This document shows positions 26,841-36,368 of a DNA stretch of 64,000 bases, piece after piece. Numbering within the stretch: position 1 is the first letter of the stretch; each line of letters opens with the position of its first letter. The DNA lies in the NCBI RefSeq assembly GCF_003386095.1, contig NZ_QREG01000004.1, positions 284,929 to 348,928 on the forward strand. Reading direction: 5' to 3'. The position numbers and the translations under genes are program-made. The notes beneath the pieces are model-generated. The model had not been told where the DNA came from. It made no database searches and was given only the letters and a program-made list of their open reading frames with translations. The stretch comes from Marinoscillum furvescens DSM 4134. GTDB lineage: Bacteria; Bacteroidota; Bacteroidia; Cytophagales; Cyclobacteriaceae.

Positions 26841-29300
26841 ATGAACGACAAACTGGCGCCGGCATATTACTGGTTTGCATCAAAAGGTTGGAGGCCGTTT
26901 CCATTTCAGGAACAGGCCTGGCGTGCGTATTTGGACGGTAAGAGTGGACTGCTCAATGCCCCAACAGGAAGCGGGAAGACCTATGCGCTGTGGATGCCTT
27001 GTTTGCTAGAGCATCTGGCATGCCACGATATTGCGGAAGTTACACCTGGTGTTCGGGTACTTTGGGTTACACCATTGCGGGCATTAGCCAAAGACATTCA
27101 GCGTGCCATGCAGGAAGTATGCGATGATCTGCAACTCCGATGGGCCGTAGGGTTGCGCACTGGCGATACTACTCCCTCGCAGCGACAGGCTCAAAAAAAG
27201 AAAGCTCCACAAGCGCTCGTGATCACACCTGAGAGTATTCATGTGCTCATGAGTCAGAGTGATTATCCAAACTATTTCAAAGACCTCAGCTGCGTGATAG
27301 TAGATGAGTGGCACGAACTATTGGGGACAAAACGTGGCGTAGCCACAGAGCTAGCCATCTCCCGGCTCAAAGCGCTTACCGATAATAGGCTGAAAGTATG
27401 GGGGATTTCTGCTACTATAGGAAATCTACCTCAGGCCAGGCGCGTGCTACTGGGTGAAGACCTTTACAAAAAAGGTATCACGCTACAGGCGCAAATAGAT
27501 AAGCAAGTAGAAGTGACTTCTGTGTTGCCCGATGAAGTGGAGAAGTTTCCCTGGACGGGACATTTGGGTACAAGGCTACTGCCGAAGATTATGCCCATTA
27601 TAGAGCAGAGCAAGACGACTTTGCTTTTCACCAATACACGCTCTCAAACGGAGCTGTGGTATCAGGCTATTCTCAAGTTTGCACCAGACCTTTCAGGTGT
27701 TATAGCCATGCATCACGGCTCCATGGATCATGACATTCGCGGGTGGGTAGAGGATGCTTTGCACGCTGGTAAGTTGAAATTGGTGGTGTGTACCTCTAGC
27801 TTAGATTTAGGCGTAGACTTTAGGCCAGTAGATACAGTCATTCAGGTGGGAGGACCCAAAGGTGTTGCTCGTTTTTTTCAACGCGCCGGAAGGAGTGGTC
27901 ACCAGCCCGGATCAGTGAGTAAAATATACTTTGTACCGACACATAGCCTGGAACTGGTAGAGGGCGCAGCTTTGAGAGAAGCTATCGCAGAAGGGACTTT
28001 TGAGAGCCGAAAACCTTTAGAAAAGAGCCTCGATGTATTGGTACAGTACCTGGTGACACTGGCTGTCAGTGGGGGTTTTAAGCCTCTGAAAATACTGCAG
28101 GAAATCAAAAACACCTACTGCTACCGGCTACTTACGGCAGAAGAATGGCGCTGGTGCCTGGAGTTTATCACTACTGGAGGCAAATCACTTGGGCAGTATG
28201 ATGAGTTTGCCAAAGTGTACAATGATGACGGGGTGTATAAAATCATCAACAAAAGGGCAGCTACCCGACATAAACTGTCCATAGGAACTATAGTTGGGGA
28301 TCCGGCGCTCAGTGTGAAATACTTGTCAGGGGGACATATAGGTACCGTGGAAGAGAGCTTCATCTCTCGACTAAGCCCGGGGGATACTTTTTGGTTTGCA
28401 GGTAAAAACCTTGAGTTTGTACGTATAAAAGACCTGACCGTATTGGTGCGCAAATCCTCAAAGAAAAGTGGCCTGACACCACAGTGGGGAGGAGGCCGGC
28501 TACCACTTTCAAACATGCTTGCTGACAAAATTCGGGACAAACTGGATCGGGCGATCAAAGGGGACTACACGGATGTGGAGATGCAAACTATAAAACCCAT
28601 TTTGGACTTGCAGCGTCAGTGGTCTATAGTGCCGCCTAAAGATCAGCTACTGATAGAGAAGACCAAAACACGCTATGGTTTTCATCTGTTTTTTTATTCG
28701 TTTGAGGGCATGTTTGTACATGAAGTACTTGGTGGAGTGGTAGCTCTTCGCATCAGCCGCATCCAGCCTATTTCATTTTCCATTTCCATGAATGATTATG
28801 GTTTTGAGCTCCTTTCTGATCAGGAAATCCCCATAGAGGAGGCTTTGGAATATGACCTGTTTACAGAAGACCAGCTCATGGCTGATATTCAGGAGTCTAT
28901 CAATATGACTGAAATGGCCAAGCGAAAGTTCAGAGATGTAGCCACCATATCAGGACTTATTTTTCAGGGTTATCCGGGTAAGGGCATTCGCGCCAAACAC
29001 TTGCAGGCCTCGTCAGGCATTTTGTATAAAGTATTTGAAGAGTATGATCAGGATAACCTGCTGCTACGTCAGTCTATGGAAGAAGTGCTCACTTTGCAGT
29101 TGGAGCATAGCCGATTGTTCGAAGCTGTCAGGAGGATCAACCAGCAAAAGATCGTATTGAAAGAAACTATAAAACCAACACCATTTGCTTTTCCTATTTT
29201 GGTGGATATGTTTAGGCGCCAAAACCTCACGTCTGAGCAGCTGGCAGACAGGATCCAGAAGATGCAAATGCAATTGGAAAAAGCAGCTGGAAATCAGTAA
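26841..29300 (+). CDS. Ligase-associated DEXH-box helicase (Lhr-like)
   Basis: A superfamily 2 ATP-dependent helicase of 819 residues involved in DNA damage repair. Motifs seen in order: Q-like FPFQEQAW, Walker A NAPTGSGKTYAL, Ia PLRALAKDI, II VIVDEWHELLG (DEWH box), III ISATIG, IV LLFTNTRSQ, V VVCTSSLDLGVDF and VI FFQRAGRSGH. The C-terminal ~350 residues are the Lhr-type accessory region. In Bacteroidota and others this helicase travels with an ATP-dependent DNA ligase, a beta-CASP-like exonuclease and the PdeM phosphoesterase; here only PdeM is in view, after a DUF2147 gene. Confidence 0.93.
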   Translation: MNDKLAPAYYWFASKGWRPFPFQEQAWRAYLDGKSGLLNAPTGSGKTYALWMPCLLEHLACHDIAEVTPGVRVLWVTPLRALAKDIQRAMQEVCDDLQLRWAVGLRTGDTTPSQRQAQKKKAPQALVITPESIHVLMSQSDYPNYFKDLSCVIVDEWHELLGTKRGVATELAISRLKALTDNRLKVWGISATIGNLPQARRVLLGEDLYKKGITLQAQIDKQVEVTSVLPDEVEKFPWTGHLGTRLLPKIMPIIEQSKTTLLFTNTRSQTELWYQAILKFAPDLSGVIAMHHGSMDHDIRGWVEDALHAGKLKLVVCTSSLDLGVDFRPVDTVIQVGGPKGVARFFQRAGRSGHQPGSVSKIYFVPTHSLELVEGAALREAIAEGTFESRKPLEKSLDVLVQYLVTLAVSGGFKPLKILQEIKNTYCYRLLTAEEWRWCLEFITTGGKSLGQYDEFAKVYNDDGVYKIINKRAATRHKLSIGTIVGDPALSVKYLSGGHIGTVEESFISRLSPGDTFWFAGKNLEFVRIKDLTVLVRKSSKKSGLTPQWGGGRLPLSNMLADKIRDKLDRAIKGDYTDVEMQTIKPILDLQRQWSIVPPKDQLLIEKTKTRYGFHLFFYSFEGMFVHEVLGGVVALRISRIQPISFSISMNDYGFELLSDQEIPIEEALEYDLFTEDQLMADIQESINMTEMAKRKFRDVATISGLIFQGYPGKGIRAKHLQASSGILYKVFEEYDQDNLLLRQSMEEVLTLQLEHSRLFEAVRRINQQKIVLKETIKPTPFAFPILVDMFRRQNLTSEQLADRIQKMQMQLEKAAGNQ

Positions 29301-29335
29301 AGCATCTATTTTTGAATGTAAATGAATATCAACAA

Positions 29336-29764
29336 ATGATGAAGACCCACTTGACACTAATTTTGCTACTCCTAGGTAGCGCACTTTCCGCTCAGACCAT
29401 CACTGGAAAGTGGAAAACGATAGATGATGAAACAGGCAAGCCACGCTCTGTGGTGAAGATCGAAAAGCGGGGGGACAAGTACTTTGGTACCATCGAGAGG
29501 TTGTTTAGAGAGCCAGGAGAAGAGCAGGACCCAGTATGTGAAGTATGTCCGGGAAGTCGTAAAAACCAAAAGGTGATAGGTATGGAAATCATCACCGACA
29601 TGGAGTATGATGCTGATGATGAGGAGTATACGGGAGGGGAGATACTAGACCCTGAGAGCGGCAACTTATATGACTGCAAACTATGGGTGGAAGATGGCAA
29701 CCTGAAAGTGAGGGGCTATGTCATGTTTCTTTACCGTACTCAGACATGGCTACCGTATGAATAA
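29336..29764 (+). CDS. DUF2147 secreted protein
   Basis: A 142-residue secreted protein of the DUF2147 (lipocalin-like calycin) family. It has a signal peptide (LTLILLLLGSALSAQ) and then the typical GKWKTIDDETGKPRSVVKI, a Cys-x-x-Cys turn (DPVCEVCPG), and GGEILDPESGNLYDCKLW. The mature protein probably sits in the periplasm; its ligand is unknown. ATG 29336 and 29339 are equivalent starts. Its 3' end overlaps the PdeM start by 8 bp, placing an envelope protein inside a DNA-repair gene pair, which is unexpected. Confidence 0.85.
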   Translation: MMKTHLTLILLLLGSALSAQTITGKWKTIDDETGKPRSVVKIEKRGDKYFGTIERLFREPGEEQDPVCEVCPGSRKNQKVIGMEIITDMEYDADDEEYTGGEILDPESGNLYDCKLWVEDGNLKVRGYVMFLYRTQTWLPYE

Positions 29765-30422
29765 ACGCCTGGAGGTGACTGAAGGGAATGTGGAGTTGGA
29801 AGTATGTGGTGAAAACCTCATTTTGTCTCCTCAAAAGGCCGTATTCTGGAAGCAAAACCAATCGCTTTGGATTTCTGATCTCCATCTGGGAAAGGCCGGA
29901 CACTTTCGCAAGCATGGCGTGCCTATACCCAGAGCTGTCCATCATGCAGATCTGACCCGGATTAGCCAGCTCATTCAGGAGTTTGCGCCGGCACGTATTC
30001 TGTTTATGGGTGACTTGTTCCACAGCGAGGGCAATGAGGAGTGGCAGGACTTTGTAGAATGGCGTCATACATATCCTTCATTAGAAATGCTCCTGATAGA
30101 GGGTAATCACGATATTTTGGAGCGGACTCACTACCAGCGAGCAGCGTTACAAGTGGCGGATGAGCTGGCCATAGGTCCTTTTGTGTTTACACACGAAAAG
30201 CAGTTTACGTCAGGATACAACATTTCCGGTCATGTACACCCCTGTGTACGGATGCAAGGACTAGCCCGGCAGGGAGTGCGGCTTCCTTGTTTCTATTTTT
30301 CGTCCGATCATGCATTACTACCTGCTTTTGGCGGATTTACGGGCACACATCCGGTGAAAACTCGCAAAAATGATCGGGTAATAGGCGTGTCAGATGGGTA
30401 TTTGATTAGCTTAATGGCCTGA
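29757..30422 (+). CDS. pdeM: Ligase-associated DNA-damage endonuclease PdeM
   Basis: A calcineurin-like metallophosphoesterase of 221 residues, the nuclease partner of the ligase-associated helicase. Metal-binding blocks: SDLHLGKAGHF, GDLFHSEGNEEW, EGNHDILE, THEK and GHVHPCV. The ATG at 29757 overlaps the DUF2147 stop. The family start region is MNKRLEVTEGNVELEVCGE; the earlier in-frame ATG at 29718 would lie inside DUF2147. It is the last gene of the group; the ECF sigma factor follows 100 bp on. Confidence 0.92.
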   Translation: MNKRLEVTEGNVELEVCGENLILSPQKAVFWKQNQSLWISDLHLGKAGHFRKHGVPIPRAVHHADLTRISQLIQEFAPARILFMGDLFHSEGNEEWQDFVEWRHTYPSLEMLLIEGNHDILERTHYQRAALQVADELAIGPFVFTHEKQFTSGYNISGHVHPCVRMQGLARQGVRLPCFYFSSDHALLPAFGGFTGTHPVKTRKNDRVIGVSDGYLISLMA

Positions 30423-30521
30423 AAAAGATTAATTTACACATAAGATCAGCTGTTTTTTGGGAAATGAGGTTACTTTCTCCGGACTTGTGGTATTTAAAGG
30501 GGAGCGTACAGCTCCGGGTGT

Positions 30522-31061
30522 ATGAAGGATAGAGAGATTCTGGATAGGATTGTCAAAGGAGACGAGCGTGCTTTGGACTATCTCTACAAGAAGTACTATC
30601 GGATGATGACCAACATCGTCTTGAAAAACAATGGTACCGAAGAAGAAGCTAAAGACGTATATCAGGAAGCTCTCTTGGCATTTTGGCAAAAGGCGGCCAG
30701 TGGTAAACTGGTGCTCACTTCCAAAATCAGTACGTTTTTGTATAGTATCTGCCTCAATCAGTGGCGAAAAGAACTGGACAGGAAGAGCAGGCTTAGTAGA
30801 GAAGAGGTAGAAAAAGAAGATTACCAGGGATACGATGAGAAAGAACGCTATAAAATAGTGATCGACTGCATCGGAGAGCTGGGAGATACCTGCAGGCGTA
30901 TTTTGACCTATTACTATTTTGATGGGCTTAATATGTCAGACATAGCTGAGAAATTGAATTTTGCGAATACAGATACAGCAAAGACAAAAAAATATAAGTG
31001 TAAAAAGAAACTGGATAGTTTAATAAAGGAACGCTATAGTACAACCGACTTTTTTGATTAA
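30522..31061 (+). CDS. ECF-type RNA polymerase sigma factor
   Basis: A 179-residue sigma-70 family protein of ECF size. Region 2 is DYLYKKYYRMMTNIV and AKDVYQEALLAFW, and region 4 is the helix-turn-helix YYYFDGLNMSDIAEKLNF followed by a basic helix. The regulon is not visible in the window. Its stop is joined to the start of the next gene (TAATG), which encodes a membrane-anchored protein of anti-sigma layout, so the two form a regulatory pair. Confidence 0.9.
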   Translation: MKDREILDRIVKGDERALDYLYKKYYRMMTNIVLKNNGTEEEAKDVYQEALLAFWQKAASGKLVLTSKISTFLYSICLNQWRKELDRKSRLSREEVEKEDYQGYDEKERYKIVIDCIGELGDTCRRILTYYYFDGLNMSDIAEKLNFANTDTAKTKKYKCKKKLDSLIKERYSTTDFFD

Positions 31062-31969
31062 TGAACCCAATCTACCTAAATCAAATGGATGCTTACCTAC
31101 GAGGAGAACTCTCCGATAAGGAGCATCAGCTTTTTGAAGCAGCCATGCAAGAAGACCCGATTTTCGCTGAAGAGGTACAGTTTCAGAAATCTGTGCAAGA
31201 AGGGATTTCTGCATACCGCAAAGCAGAACTGAAAGCACGTCTGGATGCCATAGAGGTAACGCCTACCTGGATTGGGGGTGGTCAGTTTGGAAGTGCTGTG
31301 GTCAAAACAGTTGCTGGAGTTGTCACTGCCTCATTAATCGGTGTGGCGGTTTATTACACCATAGACATTCCTGAGCAAGATATGATTCCTACAGCAAATC
31401 CAATTGTTATCAATTCACCTGCTGAGGATTACATACCCGCTATCTCGGTGCCTGAGGTAAGAAAGACAAGCGACTTACCGGTAGAGCCCGTCGCTATTGA
31501 AAGCCAGAGGGAATTCGCCGAAGAGGAGAAGGAAGTTGTTCCTGAAGTGAAGGAAGAGCTAGCAAAAGCACCAACTCAGAAAACCTACACACCTGTAGTA
31601 GAGGTTCCAGATCCGGGTATGCTCAATGATGTAGCGATATCCAGACCGGAAGTAGATATGCCAGCTGCTGCCACCAGTGATCAGGTGGTATCGGAGGAGC
31701 TGGTGACAGTAGATGTGAAAACGGTAAACAGGAGAAGCGAGATACTCAAGTATCGCTATCTGGATGGGAAGCTTTTCCTATATGGCGATTTTAAAAACAA
31801 GCCTTATGAGCTGCTGGAAATCAACAGCCCGGATGACCGCAAGCTGTATCTCTATCACGAAAGAGCGTTTTATGCAGTGAAGGTAACAGACAAAGTAAAA
31901 GAGCTGGAGAAAATCACCAATTCACAATTGATCGAAGAACTAAAGATTCTACGCAACAATAAACTTTAG
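31061..31969 (+). CDS. Putative anti-sigma factor, single-pass membrane protein
   Basis: A 302-residue protein translated directly from the end of the sigma gene. Residues 1-70 are a cytoplasmic helical part (DAYLRGELSDKEHQLFEAAM), the only membrane segment is near residues 83-103 (VVKTVAGVVTASLIGVAVYY), and a periplasmic region rich in Pro, Glu and Val follows (residues 110-215) before a folded C-terminal part of about 80 residues. This is the layout of anti-sigma factors, but no zinc-binding or ASD motif is apparent, so the call rests on position and architecture. Confidence 0.65.
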   Translation: MNPIYLNQMDAYLRGELSDKEHQLFEAAMQEDPIFAEEVQFQKSVQEGISAYRKAELKARLDAIEVTPTWIGGGQFGSAVVKTVAGVVTASLIGVAVYYTIDIPEQDMIPTANPIVINSPAEDYIPAISVPEVRKTSDLPVEPVAIESQREFAEEEKEVVPEVKEELAKAPTQKTYTPVVEVPDPGMLNDVAISRPEVDMPAAATSDQVVSEELVTVDVKTVNRRSEILKYRYLDGKLFLYGDFKNKPYELLEINSPDDRKLYLYHERAFYAVKVTDKVKELEKITNSQLIEELKILRNNKL

Positions 31970-32011
31970 TGGTAAGCGTATTTAGGCTACATTCGTTAGT
32001 TTTGAATCGAA

Positions 32012-32902
32012 ATGGAGCAAAAAACGCGTAAAAAACGAAAGCTGGGGAGTTACCCCTTTGTAAGTGTCACGTTTAGTATCACGTTGGCTCTTTTTGTGAT
32101 AGGTATTTTTGGGCTTTTGGCCCTTCATGCCAACAAACTCACCACCATTATTCAGGAGAACATTGAGTTGCAGGTTTTTCTCAAAAAACAGGTTTCTTCT
32201 GGAGAGATCAACCGCATCAATCGGACCATAGGTGCCAAGCCTTATGTACTACAGCGCGAAGGCAATCCGCTTGTAACGCTAGTGACCAGAGATGAAGCGG
32301 CTGAGCAGTTTATTAAAGACACAGGAGAAGATTTTAAAGAATTTTTAGGAGACAATCCGCTACGGGATGTACTGGTTGTGAATGTGAAGCCAGAATATCA
32401 ATCTACAGATAGCCTGCAAGTCATACAGCAGGAAATAGAGCGTATGGGTGGAGTCTATGAGGTGAGCTACGTAAAATCACTGGTAGAAAGCATCAATAAA
32501 AACCTTACGAAGATAGGTGTAGTGCTCATCGGGTTTTTCTTAATCTTGTTGGTAGTAGTGGTTATTTTGATCAACAACACGATAAAATTAGCCCTGTTTT
32601 CTCAGCGATTTCTTATTCGCAGCATGCAGCTGGTAGGAGCCACTTCGGGGTTCATCCGAAAACCCTTTTTGATGCGTTCCGTTTGGTATGGATTGCTGGC
32701 AGGTGTATTTGCTTCCTTGTTGTTGGTGGGCGTGCTCTCTGTTGCCAATCGTAAAATAGAAGATTTACAACAACTGCAGGAAATAGAAAGTCTGGGGATA
32801 TTATTTGTCGCCCTCATCCTGTTAGGTATTCTGGTAGGGTTTTTTAGTACCTACCGTGCCATCAAGAAATATTTAACCATGTCTTTGGACGAACTTTACT
32901 GA
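32012..32902 (+). CDS. ftsX: Cell-division permease FtsX
   Basis: Membrane subunit of the FtsEX complex, which signals to peptidoglycan hydrolases at division. 296 residues; TM1 near residues 24-44, an extracellular domain of ~110 residues (FLKKQVSSGEINRINRTIGAKPYV onward, in two stretches), then three TM helices around an RFLIRSMQLVGATSGFIRKPF loop typical of FtsX. FtsE is not adjacent. Next gene, DUF3098, starts 5 bp later; with uppP it forms a cell-envelope run. Confidence 0.92.
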   Translation: MEQKTRKKRKLGSYPFVSVTFSITLALFVIGIFGLLALHANKLTTIIQENIELQVFLKKQVSSGEINRINRTIGAKPYVLQREGNPLVTLVTRDEAAEQFIKDTGEDFKEFLGDNPLRDVLVVNVKPEYQSTDSLQVIQQEIERMGGVYEVSYVKSLVESINKNLTKIGVVLIGFFLILLVVVVILINNTIKLALFSQRFLIRSMQLVGATSGFIRKPFLMRSVWYGLLAGVFASLLLVGVLSVANRKIEDLQQLQEIESLGILFVALILLGILVGFFSTYRAIKKYLTMSLDELY

Positions 32903-32907
32903 AAACT

Positions 32908-33141
32908 ATGTCAGATCAAAGCAAATTTGCCTTCCAAAAGGTCAATTATATCATCATGCTCGCAGGCGTGCTTACGCTAATTGTTGGTTTTTTTATCATG
33001 GGATCCGATAGCGAACCTTATGGGTTTGGTTTTTTGGGACTCACGCTCGGGCCAATTGTCGTGATGTTGGGATTTCTTATCCAGTTTGTGGCCATATTAT
33101 ACAAGCCCAAAAAGTCTGATTCTACAGCAGATAGCGAATAA
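32908..33141 (+). CDS. DUF3098 membrane protein
   Basis: A 77-residue protein of two transmembrane helices in the DUF3098 family, which in Bacteroidota nearly always sits between ftsX and uppP. Conserved segment: FAFQKVNYIIMLAGVLTLIVG then a GFFIMGSD turn. Role unknown; conservation of place suggests a part in division or lipid carrier cycling. It is 5-6 bp from both neighbours. Confidence 0.88.
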   Translation: MSDQSKFAFQKVNYIIMLAGVLTLIVGFFIMGSDSEPYGFGFLGLTLGPIVVMLGFLIQFVAILYKPKKSDSTADSE

Positions 33142-33147
33142 TAGTTT

Positions 33148-33945
33148 ATGACGTGGTTAGAAGCGCTGATCCTTGGCATCATTCAGGGACTCACCGAATT
33201 TTTACCAGTCAGTAGTAGCGGCCACTTGGAGATTGGCAGTGTACTGCTGGGGGTACAATCAGAAGATAATTTGTTGTTTGCGGTGGTCGTTCACGCCGCT
33301 ACAGCACTGAGTACGATCGTTGTTTTTCGTAAGGATATAGGAGAGCTATTACAGGGGTTGCTGAGTTTTCAGTGGAATGAATCCTGGCAGTTTGCATTCA
33401 AAATTTTGATCTCAATGATTCCAGTAGGTATCATTGGTGTTTTTTTTGAAGATCAAATCACCAGCCTGTTCACCGGAAATCTGGTGTTGGTAGGAAGCAT
33501 GCTTTTGATTACCTCCGCATTGTTATTTTTCACTTATTTCAAAAAGAGCAATGAAAAGCCAGTGGGCTGGTTTCATGCATTTATTATAGGACTGGCACAA
33601 TCCATAGCGATATTGCCGGGTATTTCCCGCTCGGGAGCCACTATAGCCACTGCTTTGTTGCTAGGGGTGGAAAAAAACAAGGCTACGCGGTTTTCGTTTC
33701 TGATGGTGCTCGTTCCTATCTTGGGAGCCAGCGCTTTAAAACTCAAAGATTACCTGGAAGCACCTGAAGCTCACGCCGGTTTATCAGGAGTGGCAATCGT
33801 TATTGGATTTGTAGCCGCTTTTGCCGCTGGATATGCGGCTTGCAAATGGATGGTAGGTATCGTGCGGAAGGGGAAGTTAACTTATTTCGCTGTGTATTGT
33901 TTGATAGTAGGGTTGATTGCGATTTTAGGTCAGATATGGATGTAA
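33148..33945 (+). CDS. uppP: Undecaprenyl-diphosphatase
   Basis: Regenerates undecaprenyl phosphate for cell-wall synthesis in the inner membrane. 265 residues, about eight TM helices. Family motifs: GLTEFLPVSSSGHLEIG (with catalytic Glu and Ser) and the second motif PGISRSGATIATALLLG (with Arg). Its stop overlaps the truB start by 10 bp, implying coupled translation. Confidence 0.96.
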   Translation: MTWLEALILGIIQGLTEFLPVSSSGHLEIGSVLLGVQSEDNLLFAVVVHAATALSTIVVFRKDIGELLQGLLSFQWNESWQFAFKILISMIPVGIIGVFFEDQITSLFTGNLVLVGSMLLITSALLFFTYFKKSNEKPVGWFHAFIIGLAQSIAILPGISRSGATIATALLLGVEKNKATRFSFLMVLVPILGASALKLKDYLEAPEAHAGLSGVAIVIGFVAAFAAGYAACKWMVGIVRKGKLTYFAVYCLIVGLIAILGQIWM

Positions 33946-34619
33946 ACAAATATCAGGAAGGGCAACTATTACTCATTGATAAACCGCTCACCTGGACGTC
34001 ATTCGACGTGGTGAAAAAATTACGATATACACTAAAAGTAAAGAAAATAGGTCATGCGGGGACATTGGATCCGCTGGCTACCGGCTTGCTATTAATTGGT
34101 ACGGGCAAGTTTACCAAAAAGCTCAATGAGCTTCAGGGTATGGATAAGGTATATGACGGGGTAATTTCGATTGGAAAAACGACCCCTTCTTATGATCTGG
34201 AGACGGAGTTTGAAAATGAACAGGATGCGAGTCATATCACCGACAAACAGCTGCAAGCTGCAGCACAAAAGCTGACAGGCCCGTTAGCTCAGGTGCCTCC
34301 GGCACATTCTGCTGTAAAAGTAAACGGAGTGCGCGCGTACAAAAAGGCGCGAAAAAACCAGGATGTAAAGCTGGAGCCAAGAAATATTACCATTCATGAG
34401 TTTGAGATTCTCAAACGGGAAGGCAACGATGTGCATTTTCGGATAGGCTGTACCAAAGGTACCTACATTCGTAGTATGGCTAGAGATTTTGGGGAATTAC
34501 TGGGGGTAGGTGCGCACCTAAGCAAACTCCGACGCACCAGTATAGGTCCTTATCAGCTGGAAGATGCACATAGTCTGGAAGACTTTATAGCAAAAGTACA
34601 GGCAGATGCAGCTGATTGA
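33936..34619 (+). CDS. truB: tRNA pseudouridine-55 synthase
   Basis: Converts U55 of the tRNA T-loop to pseudouridine. 227 residues; catalytic Asp in GHAGTLDPLATGLL, with KPLTWTSFDVV upstream and YDLETEF, IRSMARDFGE downstream. The ATG at 33936 is used (MDVNKYQEG...), inside the end of uppP; a longer frame starting at 33840 is only read-through of uppP in another frame. The stop overlaps ribF by 14 bp. Compact uppP-truB-ribF order is common in this phylum. Confidence 0.95.
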   Translation: MDVNKYQEGQLLLIDKPLTWTSFDVVKKLRYTLKVKKIGHAGTLDPLATGLLLIGTGKFTKKLNELQGMDKVYDGVISIGKTTPSYDLETEFENEQDASHITDKQLQAAAQKLTGPLAQVPPAHSAVKVNGVRAYKKARKNQDVKLEPRNITIHEFEILKREGNDVHFRIGCTKGTYIRSMARDFGELLGVGAHLSKLRRTSIGPYQLEDAHSLEDFIAKVQADAAD

Positions 34620-35538
34620 CAACCTAGATACTTTTGAAGCCCCGGGATATGCAGTAGTGACCAGCGGTACGTTTGATGGCGTACACGTTGGCCATCAAAA
34701 AATCCTGCGAAAGATTGCTAAGACGGCCAGAGCCAAAGGAGGCAAAAGCATTGTACTCACTTTTTGGCCTCATCCGAGATTTGTCCTTCAAAAGGGAGAA
34801 GGGCTGAAGCTCATTACCACTTTTGAGGAGAAAGCAGCATTGATTGCGGGTAGTGGCATAGATTATCTGGTAAAGATTCCTTTTACTAAAGAGTTTTCCG
34901 AACTCACATCGGATGAATTTGTACGAAAGATTGTAGTCGGAAAGCTGAACACGAAAAAGCTGGTGATTGGATATGACCATCGCTTTGGAAAAAACCGTGA
35001 AGGAGGTTTTGAATACCTAAAAGCAAATGCTGGTGAGTATGGGTTCGAAGTAGAAGAAATCTCCCGGCAGGATATTGAAGATGTTGGAGTTAGTTCTACA
35101 CGCATCCGGGAGGCGCTGGCTGCAGGCGCCATCCATGTAGCAAACGACTTTCTTGGCAGACCCTATGAACTCTCAGGGTTTGTGAAAGAGGGCGATCGAA
35201 TTGGGCGCAGTATTGGTTTTCCCACAGCCAATATACAGGTGCCTGAAGCCTACAAACTTATTCCGGCAGATGGTGCATATGCCGTGCAGGTGCTATTAGA
35301 CGGCCGCAAGTTTCAGGGCATGTTAAACATCGGTCAGCGACCCACAGTTTCTGGTGAGGAACGACGTATCGAAGTAAATATCTTCGATTTTGACGCTGAT
35401 ATTTATAACAAAAGACTCACTATACGATTTATCAAGTTGTTGAGAAAAGAACAAAAGTTTGCCAGTATCGATGAGCTAAAGCAACAGCTGAGCATTGATA
35501 AACGGCAGGCTTCGGACATTTTAAACAAACTGGTATGA
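34606..35538 (+). CDS. ribF: Bifunctional riboflavin kinase/FAD synthetase
   Basis: Makes FMN and FAD. 310 residues. The N-terminal nucleotidyltransferase domain has SGTFDGVHVGHQKIL (HxGH-like), FWPHPRFVL, and VSSTRIREAL; the C-terminal riboflavin kinase domain has GRSIGFPTANI and EVNIFDFDADIYNKRL. The start overlaps truB. The first M48 gene starts 4 bp before its stop, so one messenger may run from ftsX to gldC. Confidence 0.96.
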   Translation: MQLIDNLDTFEAPGYAVVTSGTFDGVHVGHQKILRKIAKTARAKGGKSIVLTFWPHPRFVLQKGEGLKLITTFEEKAALIAGSGIDYLVKIPFTKEFSELTSDEFVRKIVVGKLNTKKLVIGYDHRFGKNREGGFEYLKANAGEYGFEVEEISRQDIEDVGVSSTRIREALAAGAIHVANDFLGRPYELSGFVKEGDRIGRSIGFPTANIQVPEAYKLIPADGAYAVQVLLDGRKFQGMLNIGQRPTVSGEERRIEVNIFDFDADIYNKRLTIRFIKLLRKEQKFASIDELKQQLSIDKRQASDILNKLV

Positions 35539-36356
35539 AAAATTCGAAATCATTATATGCGGTGACATTGATAATGCTCACCCTTCTGGCTGGATGTACC
35601 AGTTCAGGAAAAGTCTCTTCATTATTGTTTTCTCCTTCGGATGATCGTGCTCTCGGAAAGCAAGTGAGCGAAGAAATCGCAGCCAATCCACAAGAATACC
35701 CCTTGCTGTCAGAGGCTCAGTATCCTGCAGCCTATCGCTACCTCAATGCCATGCGCGACCGAATTCTAGCTAGCAACGATGTAGACTACCTCAAAGAGTT
35801 TGCCTGGGAGCTGAAGATCATTCGTGATGACGATATGCTCAATGCTTTTGCCACGCCAGGAGGCTACATTTACGTATACACGGGACTGATCAAGTATTTA
35901 GACAATGCTGATGACCTGGCAGGGGTGATGGGACATGAGATCGCTCATGCAGACCGCAGGCACTCTATCAAGCAGCTCGAGAAACGCTACGGCATCAACC
36001 TGCTTCTTAGTATCGCGCTGGGGCAGGATCCGAGTCAGCTAGCACAAATAGCAGCTCAGTTGGCTGGTACAGGTGCTATCCTTAAGTTCAGTCGGGATGC
36101 AGAGGAGGAAGCAGACGAATACAGTGTAAAGTACCTGGCCGATACAGAGTATGCATGCAATGGAGCCGCTACATTTTTTGCCAAACTGCTCAATGAAGGC
36201 AAGGCAGGGGGCACGCCTGAGTTTTTGAGTACACACCCTAGTCCGAAGAGCCGCGTTTCGGATATTAATGAGCTGGCCAGTAAAATCAACTGCGAAACAG
36301 CACTAACCAACGAAACAGGCATGACATATGCGGATTTTATCGCAGCTTTGCCCTAA
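35535..36356 (+). CDS. M48 family metallopeptidase lipoprotein, copy 1
   Basis: A 273-residue zinc peptidase of family M48 (BepA/LoiP-like), probably cleaving misfolded outer-membrane proteins. Lipobox LLAGC puts the mature Cys at residue 21. Zn site HExxH is GHEIAHADRRHS, and the third ligand region DAEEEADEYSVKYL supplies the Glu. NAFATPGGYIYVYTGL before the site is family-typical. A second, related copy follows 12 bp on, a tandem duplication. Both lie between ribF and gldC. Confidence 0.93.
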   Translation: MKNSKSLYAVTLIMLTLLAGCTSSGKVSSLLFSPSDDRALGKQVSEEIAANPQEYPLLSEAQYPAAYRYLNAMRDRILASNDVDYLKEFAWELKIIRDDDMLNAFATPGGYIYVYTGLIKYLDNADDLAGVMGHEIAHADRRHSIKQLEKRYGINLLLSIALGQDPSQLAQIAAQLAGTGAILKFSRDAEEEADEYSVKYLADTEYACNGAATFFAKLLNEGKAGGTPEFLSTHPSPKSRVSDINELASKINCETALTNETGMTYADFIAALP

Positions 36357-36368
36357 CAAAAAATACAG

